A model generated the notes under the pieces. It made no database searches and had not been told where the DNA came from. It saw only the letters and a list, made by a program, of their open reading frames with translations. The position numbers and the translations under genes are program-made. A DNA stretch of 10,070 nucleotides from positions 1 to 10,070 of the forward strand of contig CAJUTA010000010.1 of NCBI GenBank assembly GCA_910589685.1, read 5' to 3'. Positions 1 to 8,520 of this stretch are shown one piece after another (the stretch's first letter is position 1; the number at the start of each line of letters is the position of its first letter). The stretch comes from an uncultured Ureaplasma sp. Lineage in GTDB: Bacteria; Bacillota_I; Bacilli_A; Mycoplasmatales; Mycoplasmoidaceae.

Positions 1-1
1 T

Positions 2-511
2 GGTGAGTGATTAGCACTTGAGTTAAGAAAAAGAATAAATAGTGGAATATACACTATTGATGAATTATTAGATTTTGCAACTAATTTTAATAAATCAGTT
101 ACCTCTTTTTTCTTGTGTAGATCTTTTGATGGACTTGTAAATAGTGGAAGAATACCAAAAATAATTGCTAGACTTTTGAAGTTTGCAAAAATTTATCCAA
201 TCATCAAAGTTGATGATGGTGAAAATAAATTAGAAGGAATGATTAAAAACACAATTGATTCAAATAACAAAATTATTAAATCAATTTATAAATCATTTGA
301 TAATAAATTAAATAAAAATAACATTATTAAAATAGGTATTTTAACTGCATGTAATAGTGATGAATATATTAATGAAGTTAAGCAAGATCTTATTAAAGCA
401 TTTGGTGTGTCTGAAGATGTTATCGAAATAAGACCAGCACCAACAATTTTTATCAATATAGTTATGAGAAATGCTATTTGTATAAGTGTTATAACAAATA
501 AAACAAAATAA
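2..511 (+). CDS. DegV family fatty-acid-binding protein, C-terminal part (5' end outside window)
   Basis: The reading frame is open from the window edge to TAA at 509-511 and gives 169 residues. A TGA at 8-10 is read as Trp. The visible part carries the DegV hallmark FDGLVNSGRIPK (about residues 42-53), then a hydrophobic stretch and KIYPIIKVDDGENK. It ends with an ILTACNSDEY segment and a closing RPAPTIFINIVMRNAICIS strand-helix region. DegV proteins bind a fatty acid between two alpha/beta domains and in Gram-positives serve in fatty-acid kinase systems (FakB); mycoplasmas keep several paralogues, probably to use host lipids. Full members are about 280 residues, so roughly the C-terminal 60% is present. 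The gene is convergent with the minus-strand run, with only two bases between the two stop codons. Family assignment is good; the lipid specificity cannot be read from the sequence. Confidence 0.85.
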
Positions 512-527
512 AATTATTTGTTTTTTT
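493..527 (+). terminator. Weak A+T-rich hairpin and T-run at convergent gene ends
   Basis: AACAAATAA (493-501) pairs perfectly with TTATTTGTT (514-522) across a 12-base loop, and T residues continue to 527. The hairpin covers the stop codons of both convergent genes, and the T-run lies on the degV side, so it could act as a rho-independent terminator for degV. The stem has only one G-C pair, so it is weak and may be chance in such A+T-rich DNA. On the minus strand no T-run follows. Confidence 0.35.
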
Positions 528-1113
528 CACTTTGTTTACTAGTAAATTCTGCAATCTTTTTAGATAATTTTGATAAATCAAATTTAAATTTACTAATAAT
601 AAATGCAATTGTTTTTTCTCCTAGTATAGAAGAACGAGCTGCATTTTTTTGTTCTTCATTATTCATAAATTCACGAATTGATTGATTTGTTGTCTCATAA
701 TATCCTAAAAGGATTTTATTAATTTCTTCTTCATTAACGCTAATGTTAAATTCATTTTGTAAATCAGCAAAAATTAATTCTCTAACAACTGTTTTTTCTG
801 CAATTGTTCTTAAAGCTTTATCATCTAAATGACTATAACTAACTTTAATCATTTTTATTATTTCAGCAAGCTCTTCTTCATTAAATTCAAATTTATAAAA
901 TTGAACCAATGTATCCATAGATTTTGTAAATAATAAATCATGTAAAATTACTTTATTTAGTTGATCATCACGGTATACTTCATCTTTGTTGGCAAAAATT
1001 GTATTAATTTTATTACGGTGTGATTCAATTAATTGAGGCTGCATAACAATGTCATCTATTTCGATAACATTTTCCCAATTTATTGGATTTTTTTCAATAA
1101 TTTTACTTTTCAT
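514..1113 (-). CDS. Trigger-factor-like chaperone (probably the mycoplasma MPN555/MG377 family)
   Basis: This is a 199-residue, charged, helix-rich protein with no signal peptide or membrane segment. The second half follows the pattern of the trigger factor C-terminal substrate-cradling domain: an RTIAEKTVVRELIFADLQNE helix, then FNISVNEEEI, a helix with GYYETTNQSIREFMN, and a closing LGEKTIAFIISKFKF. It lacks both the ribosome-binding domain and the PPIase domain of full trigger factor. From memory, mycoplasmas encode a roughly 190-residue protein of known structure, MPN555, resembling the arms of trigger factor and SurA; size and pattern fit that family. ATG at 1113 is preferred over an in-frame TTG at 1131 because GAAGAAAG lies just upstream. 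The start overlaps the end of ylxM by 11 bases, so it is probably translated from the smc-ftsY-ylxM message. It carries the only in-frame TGG Trp codon in the window. The family call is inference from pattern and not certain. Confidence 0.6.
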   Translation of the reverse strand: MKSKIIEKNPINWENVIEIDDIVMQPQLIESHRNKINTIFANKDEVYRDDQLNKVILHDLLFTKSMDTLVQFYKFEFNEEELAEIIKMIKVSYSHLDDKALRTIAEKTVVRELIFADLQNEFNISVNEEEINKILLGYYETTNQSIREFMNNEEQKNAARSSILGEKTIAFIISKFKFDLSKLSKKIAEFTSKQSEKNK

Positions 1114-1426
1114 TTTCTTTACTTTCTTCAATTAAGATTAATTTATTTTTAATATCATCATTGCTGATTAAATTATATAACTTTAGACGACATTGTTTTT
1201 TTTCATAAAGTTTCAATATTTTTTCATAATTAAGTAATTCTAATTCTATATTCTTAATTGCATTATGAATAGCAGTTCTACTAACATTGTTGTCGTCAGC
1301 TATTTCTGATAAAGTCTTATCCATAAAAAAAGAAGACTCAAAATAACTACATTGTTTATCTGTTAATAGACCTTTATACAATTCAAATAAATCAATTAGA
1401 TAAAAATGTTTATCAATATTTATCAT
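1103..1426 (-). CDS. ylxM: YlxM family SRP-associated helix-turn-helix protein
   Basis: The 107-residue product matches the YlxM (UPF0122) family. It has an N-terminal helix with YLIDLFELYKGLLTDKQ (residues 9-25), then a sigma-70 region 4-like helix-turn-helix at about 38-60 (TLSEIADDNNVSRTAIHNAI), followed by a basic, Lys-rich tail. In Firmicutes ylxM sits between ftsY and ffh; in streptococci the protein helps signal recognition particle function, apparently by contacting Ffh and the small RNA. ATG at 1426 follows the ftsY stop codon by a single base. An in-frame TTG at 1453 would add nine residues inside the ftsY end and is less likely. No clear Shine-Dalgarno is visible, so translational coupling to ftsY is probable. 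The gene expected next, ffh, is not there. Confidence 0.85.
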   Translation of the reverse strand: MINIDKHFYLIDLFELYKGLLTDKQCSYFESSFFMDKTLSEIADDNNVSRTAIHNAIKNIELELLNYEKILKLYEKKQCRLKLYNLISNDDIKNKLILIEESKENEK

Positions 1427-1427
1427 A

Positions 1428-2465
1428 TTATTTAAGACTTGATAATAATCCAATTACAAATTTTTCTAAATCGAATTCATGTAAATCTTGAATGCCTTCT
1501 CCTAAACCAATAAATTTAACAGGAATATTAAACATATCTTTAATAGCAAGAACAATTCCTCCTTTAGAAGTTGAATCCATTTTAGTTAAAATTATTCCTG
1601 ATAATTTTGCGGATTCATTAAACATTTTTGCTTGAGATAATCCTGATTGACCTGTTGTTGCATCAATTACTAATAATGATTCGTGTGGAGCTGTTTCATC
1701 AAATTTATGAATAACATCATAAACTTTTTTAAGTTCATTCATTAAATTGATTTTATTTTGTAAACGGCCTGATGTGTCACAAATAATAAGATCATATTTT
1801 TCTCTATAACCTTTTTCAAGTCCTTCATAAATAATAGAAGCTGTTTCTTGTCCCTCTTTTTTAGGTAAAACAATATCAACATTTAGACGCGATGCTCAAA
1901 CTTTTAGTTGTTCAACAGCTCCAGCTCTAAATGTATCTCCAGCAACTAATAAAACTTTTTTATTTAGATCTACAAAATACTTTGTTATTTTTGCAATTGA
2001 TGTTGTTTTACCAACTCCATTTGCTCCAATAACAAGTACAACATTTGTTTTATCGTGTGATAGATTAATATGTGTCGACAAATTAGAATCTTGAATATAA
2101 TATGTGATAATTTTGTCTAAAAGAATTTCCTTAATTAATTCTTTATCATCAACATTTTGATATCTAACTTCATCACGAACAGATTCAACAATTTTATTTG
2201 CAACACTATAACCAATATCATATGAAATTAGAGTTTCTTCAACTTCATCATAAAAACTAGAATCATCCTTATGATATTTTTTTGTCAACTCATTAATTGC
2301 ATTGTCCAAGTTTGAAGATGATTTTCTTAAACCACTATCAAATTTTTCTTGTGTGCCTGATTTGAAAAAACTATTCTCAAGATTTTTCTTTGATAATTCA
2401 TCTACAACTTTATCATCACTACTTTTTTTAAATTTATTAATTAATTTTTTAAATAAATTAGCCAT
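1428..2465 (-). CDS. ftsY: Signal recognition particle receptor FtsY (SRP GTPase)
   Basis: FtsY docks SRP-bound ribosomes at the membrane by forming a GTP-dependent heterodimer with Ffh. The 345-residue protein has an amphipathic basic N-terminus (NLFKKLINKFKK) and a second amphipathic helix (residues 42-60) leading into the N domain; both probably bind lipid. The acidic A domain of E. coli FtsY is essentially missing. The G domain shows P-loop GANGVGKTT (147-155), DTFRAGA (177-183) followed by EQLKVWA, DTSGRLQNK (230-238), TKMD (294-297) and the closing GLGEGIQDLHEFD. Trp190, conserved in EQLKVWA, is encoded by TGA at 1896-1898, so standard-code translation would split the gene. ATG at 2465 lies inside the end of smc, an 8-base overlap, with a modest AGG upstream. 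The next gene, ylxM, starts one base after the stop. Confidence 0.97.
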
Positions 2466-5412
2466 TATTTTCTAAACCTGATTTCTTAGTGTTAATTTGT
2501 TCAAAGCTAGTTTTAACGATATCAGTTACACCTTTTACTCTCATCATTGCACCATATAAAACATCACACATTTTCATTGTACCTGTACGGTGAGTAATAA
2601 CAATGAATTGGCATGAATCGCTAAATTCTTTTATTAATTTAGCAAACGTACTAACATTAGCTTGATCAAGCGCGGCTTCAGCTTCATCTAGCAATACTAA
2701 TGGGAATTTTGATGACTTTAATAATGAAAATAAAACAGCTAATGCAATTAATGTCTTTTCTCCACCTGATAATAAAACTAGGTTACTAACTTTTTTACCT
2801 GGTAATTGAACAATAACATCAATCCCTGATTCCAAAACATTACTTGGATCAGATAATTTAATTTCACAACTTCCACCACCAAATAATGATTTAAATACAT
2901 TTGGAATAATTTCATTAACACGTTTTATTACACCAACAAAATCACTTTTTGCTTGAGAATCTAATGTATTAACTAATTTAATTAAATCCTCAACATTTTG
3001 TTTGGCAGTTTTGTGCTCTTGTTCCATATTTGCAAGTTCTTCTTCACGAGCATTTAAGGTTTCTAAAGCTGCAAAATTAATATTACCCAATTCCTTAATT
3101 TCAGCACCTAAAGAATTAATAATTAATCTAGCTTCATTTAAAGTTATATCTAATGGTTGATTGTATTCTTCAATAGCATTTTGAATTGTAATTCCATATG
3201 CATTCAAAAGACGTTCTTCCACATTTGAAATATGATTTTTTGTATTATTAAGTTTTATTTCATTAGATGTATTTTGATTAATCAAAGTATTTAGCTTGTT
3301 TTGAAATTCATCATAAATGCTTGAATATTTTGATAATTGATCATGTGTAGATTGTTTAATTTCATCTAATTCTTTAAGTTCAGACATTGTTTTATTTTGA
3401 ATAGAAATTAATTCATTAAGTTCATTTTCAAAATCTTGAATAACAACTTCTGATTTATTAGTATCAGATGACAAATTATCTAAATTATTCAATTCATCTT
3501 TATACATAGAAATTTTATTCATAGAAGAGGATAATTGCTCTTTTGAAGTTAATAAAGAAACAGAATTATTACGAGATTTAACTTCTAAATCTCTATTTTC
3601 AATTTCTAATTTTTCATATTCAACACGAACATTAAGAAATCTTTCATTAGCTCTATCATACTCTTCTTTTGCAAGATTCATTTTTTCTTCTAAGTTAAAA
3701 ATTGAAGCAGGAGTATCTAATTTTTGACCACCACTAATGGCTCCGGATGCAAAAATAACATCACCATCTAAAGTGATAATTTTATAAATTGCATTAATCA
3801 TTTTAGAAATGTAATTTGCATGTTCAATATCATCTGCAATTATTACATTACCTAGTAAATTTAAAATGGCATTTTGATATTTTTCTTCATATTTTATAAG
3901 CTCATTTGCTATACCAATATAACCTGGTAAATTAGACATAATTGTCAAAGTGTCTTGTCTAACATCTTTTGGTTTTATTGTATTTAATGGCAAAAATGTA
4001 GCACGTCCTAGACGATTATCTTTTAAAAATTTTAATGCATCAATACTTACTTTATCTGTTTCAACTACTAAATTACTAACAGATTTACCTAAAGATGTTT
4101 GAATTGCCATTTCATATCGTTCAGAAACTTTGATTAAATTGCCAATAGTATTGATAATTCCTGGGAATCTTTCTCTTGCATTTAATAAAGCTCTAATTCC
4201 ACGATCAGTACTTGTGTTGTTTTCAAATTTAGCTTTTAATTCATTATATTTTCTTTGTTTACTTTGAAAATCATTTGATGCATCTGTAAATTCTTGTTTT
4301 AATGATGCTAATTTTTCAGAAACCAATTTTTTACAAGATTCACAATCATTAAGAATATTTTCATAATTTTCAATTTGTTTTTTTAAAGAATTACTTGTAT
4401 TTTCTTCAATTGAAATTAAAGATAAATATGATTGTTTTCTCTCTTCAATTGTTCCTTGTGATAATTGACTTTCAAGGCTAGAAATATAGCGTGTTTTTTT
4501 ATAAGTTAAATTATTTATTTTTTCAAATAATTCATCTTTTGTTGTAGTTAAAGTTTTAATTTTTGTATCTACTTCATAATACTTGGATTGACACGTGTCT
4601 TTCAATTCTTTTGAAGATTTTACTTCATTTTTATAATCAATTAAATTTTGCTTAGCAGATTCAACTTTACTTGTAAGTTCATTTAATTCATCAACTCATG
4701 TTAAATAATCTTGAACTGATACACTTATTTCATATTTTTTAAGTTTTTCTAATTTTTCATTATATAGTTTTGCTTTTTCAACTTGTTTACTTAATTCATT
4801 GATTTCACGTTTTAGTGTACGTTCAAATTGGTCTAAACGGGATAGATTATCTGTGGCTTTTTCTAGATTACGAAGAGTTTCTTCTTTTTGCTTAATATAT
4901 TTTCCAATTCCAGCTGCTGATTCAAACATTTGTCGACGTTCTTCAGCTTTTGCTTCAGCAAATCAATTAACTGAACCTTGAGTGATGATTCCGAGTGATC
5001 CTTTTCCTAAACCTGAATCAATAAATATATTATTAATATCTTTTAACAAACATGGTTGATCATTTAGTGAATAAATTGTCTCACCAGTTTTTCTAATTAG
5101 TTTACGAGAAATTCTCACTTCGTCTAAATCAGAATGCAAAACATGATTAGAGTTGTCAAATGTTAATTCAACAAGTGCATAATCTGCTTCTTTCATATCA
5201 TTAGAACCAACAAATATCATATTTGTTTTTTCTTTACCACGCAATGTCTTGTTACTTTGTTCACCCATTGCTCAACGTAATCCATCAACAATATTAGATT
5301 TACCTGATCCATTTGGACCAATAACTCCAATCATTGTGCTATTAAAATTTAATGTTAATGGACGAGCAAATGATTTAAAACCTTCTGCATAAAATTTTTT
5401 AAGAAATACCAC
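2458..5412 (-). CDS. smc: Chromosome segregation ATPase SMC
   Basis: SMC is the two-armed ATPase that, with ScpA and ScpB, extrudes and organises chromosomal loops. The 984-residue product (M. genitalium SMC is of nearly the same length) has Walker A GPNGSGKSN (32-40), followed by GLRWAMGEQ and a Q-loop with Gln145. A first coiled coil leads to the hinge (about 414-567, ending GAISGGQ), then the returning coiled coil. The C-terminal head has signature LSGGEK (881-886) and Walker B LVLLDEAEAALD with Asp909 and Glu910. Three Trp are TGA (5272-5274, 4963-4965, 4696-4698), the first in the invariant RWAMGEQ. I chose GTG at 5412 because AGGAGA stands five bases upstream and the N-terminus then reads MVFLKKFYAEGFKSFA, as in the family. 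The Shine-Dalgarno lies on the stop codon of the preceding gene, and the 3' end overlaps ftsY by 8 bases. Confidence 0.97.
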
Positions 5413-5423
5413 AATGTCTCCTA
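5413..5423 (-). promoter_or_regulatory. Shine-Dalgarno of smc fused to the upstream stop codon
   Basis: On the minus strand the bases read TAGGAGACATT directly before GTG. TAG is the stop of the EIIB-like gene and AGGAGA is a near-perfect Shine-Dalgarno, five bases from the GTG start. This decides the non-ATG start of smc and implies that ribosomes ending on the upstream gene can restart on smc. Confidence 0.8.
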
Positions 5424-5789
5424 TTTATTTGCCATTCTAGATTTAATTTGTGTTGCTATATCGTAACTAATATCACCAAATAAAATTGTTGTTTTATTTT
5501 GTGAAACTACACTACCTTTTGCACCCATTTTTTTAAAAATATTTTGATCAATATTAATTGGATGTTTGCAAACAATTTTCAAGCTTGATATTGTTGCAAT
5601 TGCATCTGTAATATTATTTATCCCACCAAATAAATCAATAAATTTATCCAACTCAAAATTTTCAGCTGTTGGTTTTTTAATTTCATTGTTCTTATTATTT
5701 GAATGATTTTTCGCTTTCTTGTTGGCAATTAAATAAGCAATACCAAAAGTAGAAATATACAAAATTTTATTTTTTGTTTCAGTTTTCAT
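5421..5789 (-). CDS. Membrane-anchored, degenerate PTS EIIB-like protein (MG129-like)
   Basis: The product has 122 residues. Residues 9-22 (ILYISTFGIAYLIA) form one hydrophobic segment, followed by NKKAKNH, so it is probably an N-terminal membrane anchor with the rest in the cytoplasm. After a polar Asn/Lys linker comes a glucose-type PTS EIIB fold: FIDLFGGINNITDAIATISSLKI (50-72), then FKKMGAKGSVVSQNKTTILFG (85-105) and a closing helix DIATQIKSRM. The second part closely matches the family's LKKLGAxGV and VQVIFG region. The phosphorylated Cys in the family motif C-I-T-R-L-R aligns with Thr66 here, and its arginines become Ser69 and Lys71. Cys74 is the only cysteine and sits on the wrong strand. 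It therefore probably cannot carry phosphate and may be a regulatory or structural relic. It starts five bases after nadK and ends eight before smc. I recall M. genitalium MG129 as a similar protein beside NAD kinase; its function is not known to me. Confidence 0.7.
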   Translation of the reverse strand: MKTETKNKILYISTFGIAYLIANKKAKNHSNNKNNEIKKPTAENFELDKFIDLFGGINNITDAIATISSLKIVCKHPINIDQNIFKKMGAKGSVVSQNKTTILFGDISYDIATQIKSRMANK

Positions 5790-5794
5790 AAATA

Positions 5795-6544
5795 CTATCC
5801 AATTAATTTTTTTGAAATTTTTTGTAATTGATTTTCTAGTGATAAGCTAATAATTTTAGCATTTGAATTAATCAATTCTATTTTAAATGTTTTACTATTA
5901 ATTTTATTAGTAATTCCATCAATTTTAACAAATAAAGATTGATCAAATTCATTTTTTAAATTCAATTTTAATATTTGTTGATTTGAAAGAATCAATGCTT
6001 GATTTAAGTATTTATTATTTGATGATTTAACGGGATAATATTCACTAAATATATATTGATTTTCGTTAACTAATATTGGATTATTCATTGATCTATTTAG
6101 TCCAGTTGAGCCAAATTTTGTTGCAGCAAAAAAACCGCTACCTATGTAATTATAAAAATATATATTATTGATTAATAATTCAATTGAAATTGGATTATTT
6201 TCTGAAAATAAAATTAATTCATTAATAGCAAATAATTCATTATCATCTATGTTCAATTTTAAAAGATTATAGAATTCAAAATCTAAATCTAGATTAATTT
6301 TTCAATCTTTAATTTCACTACTTAAAAAACCCAAATGACCAAAATTTACTCCAATAATTTTAATTTTTTCATTACAATATTGTTTCATTGCTTCAAGTAT
6401 TGTACCATCACCACCAATACAAATTAAATAATCATATTGATCATTAGACTCAATAAAATTTTGGTTTGAATCTAAAATTTTATTCTTTATTTTGTTAAGC
6501 TCATGTTCATTTAAAAATGAAAAAAATTTAATTTTACTAATCAT
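5795..6544 (-). CDS. nadK: NAD kinase
   Basis: NadK phosphorylates NAD to NADP, the only route to NADP in most bacteria. The 249-residue product shows the catalytic GGDGT (44-48) and NFGHLGFLS (67-75). The NE pair that binds NAD ribose is at Asn108-Glu109 (AINEL). A Gly-rich segment, GSGFFAATKFGSTG (135-148), corresponds to the family's STPTGSTAY region; GST is kept but the following Tyr is not, a variation compatible with short mycoplasma enzymes. Trp81 is encoded by TGA at 6302-6304, so standard-code translation would split the gene. ATG at 6544 is first in the minus-strand run and has no Shine-Dalgarno; a TATTAT -10-like hexamer lies about 16 bases upstream, leaving almost no leader. TAG at 5795-5797 is five bases from the next start. 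Confidence 0.93.
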
Positions 6545-6627
6545 ATTATTATTTTACTTATAATATTTTTTAAATAAAAAATTGCTATAAAAATTAATGA
6601 ATAACTAAATATACTAAAATATATATT
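6545..6627. promoter_or_regulatory. Divergent promoter region between nadK and trpS
   Basis: These 83 bases are the only sizeable non-coding stretch and separate the two divergent runs. For nadK, TATTAT on the minus strand (complement of 6560-6565) fits a -10 element very close to the ATG. The same bases form a perfect TATAAT on the plus strand (6559-6564). Other plus-strand -10-like hexamers are TATAAA (6586-6591) and TATACT (6610-6615). No convincing -35 is seen, which is common in mollicutes. In DNA this rich in A and T such hexamers are cheap, so the location of promoters is well supported by layout while the exact boxes are not. Confidence 0.5.
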
Positions 6628-7641
6628 ATGAAAAGAATATTAAGTGGAATACAACCTACAAATGATTTAACTTTGGGAAATTATTTAGGTTCTATTAAAC
6701 AATTTGTGGAAATGCAAAATGAATATGAAATGTTTATTTTTGTAGCAGATTTGCATGCCATTACAACAGGAAATATTGATAGTAATGGGTTATATAATAA
6801 TTCATTAAATTTGATTAAAACATATCTTGCATTTGGATTAAATCCAAATATTGTAACTTTATTTTTACAATCTAGTATTTGTGAACATACAGAACTTGGT
6901 TATTTTCTAATGTGTCAAACTTCTATTGGAGAATTAAGTAGAATGACACAATTCAAAGATAAAACGAGTAACTTAGCAAACGAAGAAAACGGAACACAAA
7001 AAATACCAACTGGTCTTTTAATTTACCCATGTTTAATGGCTGCTGATATTTTGCTATATTCTCCAGATTATGTTCCTGTTGGAATTGATCAAAAGCAACA
7101 CCTTGAATTAACTAAAACTTTGGCAAATCGAGTTAATAAAAAATTTAAAAATGATATCTTTAAAATTCCGAATGTATTTATTTCTAAAAATACAGGGAAG
7201 ATATTAGATTTACAAGATTCAAGTAAAAAAATGTCTAAATCTTCAATAAATAAAAAAGGTGTTATTTTTTTAAATGATCCAATTGATGTATCTATAAAAA
7301 AAATAATGTCTGCAAAAACTGATTGTTTAAACATCATTAATTATGATGTTGATAAACAACCAGAAATAACTAATTTAATAAATATTTATTCGGGATTAAC
7401 AAACCTTGAACCAAATGAAATTGTTGAAAAATATATTGGTAAAAATTATGGTGAATTTAAAAAAGATTTAGCAAATTTACTTGAACATTTTTTAATCAAT
7501 TTTCAATCTAAATATAATAGTTATAAATATGAAGAAATTATAGAAATTATAAATAAAGGTAATAAGAAAGCAAAAGATGTAGCAAAACAAAAATTAACAG
7601 AATTATACAAAAATATAGGAGTTGTTCAAAATGGAAAATAA
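6628..7641 (+). CDS. trpS: Tryptophanyl-tRNA synthetase
   Basis: This class I synthetase activates Trp and loads it on tRNA-Trp; in a code-4 organism that includes the tRNA reading UGA. The 337-residue product has the usual length. It starts SGIQPTNDLTLGNYLG, holding the TrpRS version of the HIGH motif (about 16-21), then FVADLHAIT (38-46), GELSRMTQFKDK (101-112), GLLIYPCLMAADILLY (129-144) and VGIDQKQHLELT (151-162). The catalytic loop KMSKS is at 201-205. The protein contains no tryptophan, so translating it needs neither TGG nor TGA decoding. ATG at 6628 has no Shine-Dalgarno upstream. The 3' end overlaps the next gene by 11 bases, and M. genitalium also keeps trpS next to a Cof-type hydrolase and NAD kinase. 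Confidence 0.97.
   Translation: MKRILSGIQPTNDLTLGNYLGSIKQFVEMQNEYEMFIFVADLHAITTGNIDSNGLYNNSLNLIKTYLAFGLNPNIVTLFLQSSICEHTELGYFLMCQTSIGELSRMTQFKDKTSNLANEENGTQKIPTGLLIYPCLMAADILLYSPDYVPVGIDQKQHLELTKTLANRVNKKFKNDIFKIPNVFISKNTGKILDLQDSSKKMSKSSINKKGVIFLNDPIDVSIKKIMSAKTDCLNIINYDVDKQPEITNLINIYSGLTNLEPNEIVEKYIGKNYGEFKKDLANLLEHFLINFQSKYNSYKYEEIIEIINKGNKKAKDVAKQKLTELYKNIGVVQNGK
7616..7621 (+). promoter_or_regulatory. Shine-Dalgarno of the Cof hydrolase gene, inside trpS
   Basis: TAGGAG within the last codons of trpS lies nine bases before ATG at 7631. It supports that ATG over the in-frame TTG at 7622, which would be directly against the site and too close to use it. Confidence 0.7.
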
Positions 7642-8506
7642 TAAAAAATATTTAATAGTAAGTGATCTCGATGGAACATTACTAAATAGTGAAGGTAAAT
7701 TATCCAAAAGAACAATAGATGTCATAAAAAAAGTTGTAAATGATGGAAATATTTTTTGTATTGCAACTGGACGTTCATTGCTGGGTTCAATTGATATCTA
7801 CAATCAATTAAATTTAAATTCTTTAATTATTAATCACAATGGATCATTCATTTCTAATCCAAGTGATCCAACATTCAATCCAATAGATTTAGTGTTTAGT
7901 AAATATATTGCTCAAAAAATATTGAGTCAAGAAAAAGTCAAAAAATACATAAATAATGCATTCTTAGAATGTAAAAATAAAACATATAAATTAAATAATA
8001 TTCATACAAAAGATTTAAAACTAGATTTATCAAAATATTATCATATTGATTTAGAAGACACATCTATTATTAATCTTGAAAATGAACCTTCTAATATAAA
8101 TACTGATCCATATGCAATGTTTTTATATTTAGACAACGATAACATTAAATACTTTGATAAAATAATCTATCACATTAAGAATGTTTCTCCATGTCTAAAT
8201 GTCAGAATGATTAAATTACCATCTAGTGGTTATATTGTTGAGATAAATACAATTTTTGGTGATAAGTCAATGGGAGTGAATTATTTATCATCATATTATG
8301 GGATCCCAAAAGATAGAATTATAACTTTTGGCGATGGTGAAAATGATATACATATGCTAAATAATGTTAAATATGGAATAGCAATGAAAAATGCAAAAGA
8401 TGCCGCTAAAGTGATTGCTCGACATATTACTAAATATAAGAACTATGAAGATGGTGTTGTTTGAGATTTAGAATATTTCATGAAGAATAAAGAAAGTATT
8501 AGTTAA
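7631..8506 (+). CDS. Cof-type HAD-IIB family hydrolase
   Basis: This is a 291-residue haloacid-dehalogenase phosphatase of the Cof subfamily, a size typical of the family. Motif I is SDLDGT with the Asp12 nucleophile and Asp14; motif II is IATGRS with Thr46. A large type-IIB cap follows (about 85-195), then motif III Lys212 in GDKSMGV and motif IV GDGENDIHML with Asp235 and Asp239. Such enzymes act on sugar phosphates, nucleotides or flavin precursors; the cap sequence does not let me name a substrate. Trp278, near the end, is TGA at 8462-8464. Standard-code translation would stop there and lose the last 14 residues, which fit the usual C-terminal helix (GVVWDLEYFM). The gene overlaps trpS by 11 bases and precedes nrdB by 14, so it is probably cotranscribed with both. 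Confidence 0.92.
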
Positions 8507-8520
8507 GAAAGTTGTTAGTT

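Noticed and set aside
1427..1453. Upstream TTG start for ylxM at 1453
   Set aside because: It would add nine residues inside the ftsY end, whereas ATG at 1426 begins at the position where the YlxM family alignment starts.
1743..1898. Apparent break in ftsY suggesting a pseudogene
   Set aside because: The frame is continuous once TGA at 1896-1898 is read as Trp190, and the intervening residues match conserved FtsY sequence including DTSGR.
4333..4344. CxxC (CESC, residues 357-360) in the SMC coiled coil, resembling a Rad50 zinc hook
   Set aside because: It lies in the arm before a normal SMC hinge rather than at the apex, so it is most likely incidental.
4799..4981. Plus-strand open frame of 60 codons
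   Set aside because: It lies antisense inside the head-proximal coding region of smc, has no recognisable domain, and is a shadow of that gene.
4606..5412. Apparent fragmentation of the smc 5' part
   Set aside because: Three TGA codons read as Trp restore one 984-residue frame with the Walker A motif; there is no frameshift.
7089..7337. Minus-strand open frame of 82 codons
   Set aside because: It is antisense to the KMSKS region of trpS; its Phe/Ile-rich composition is what reverse reading of Lys/Asn-rich codons gives.
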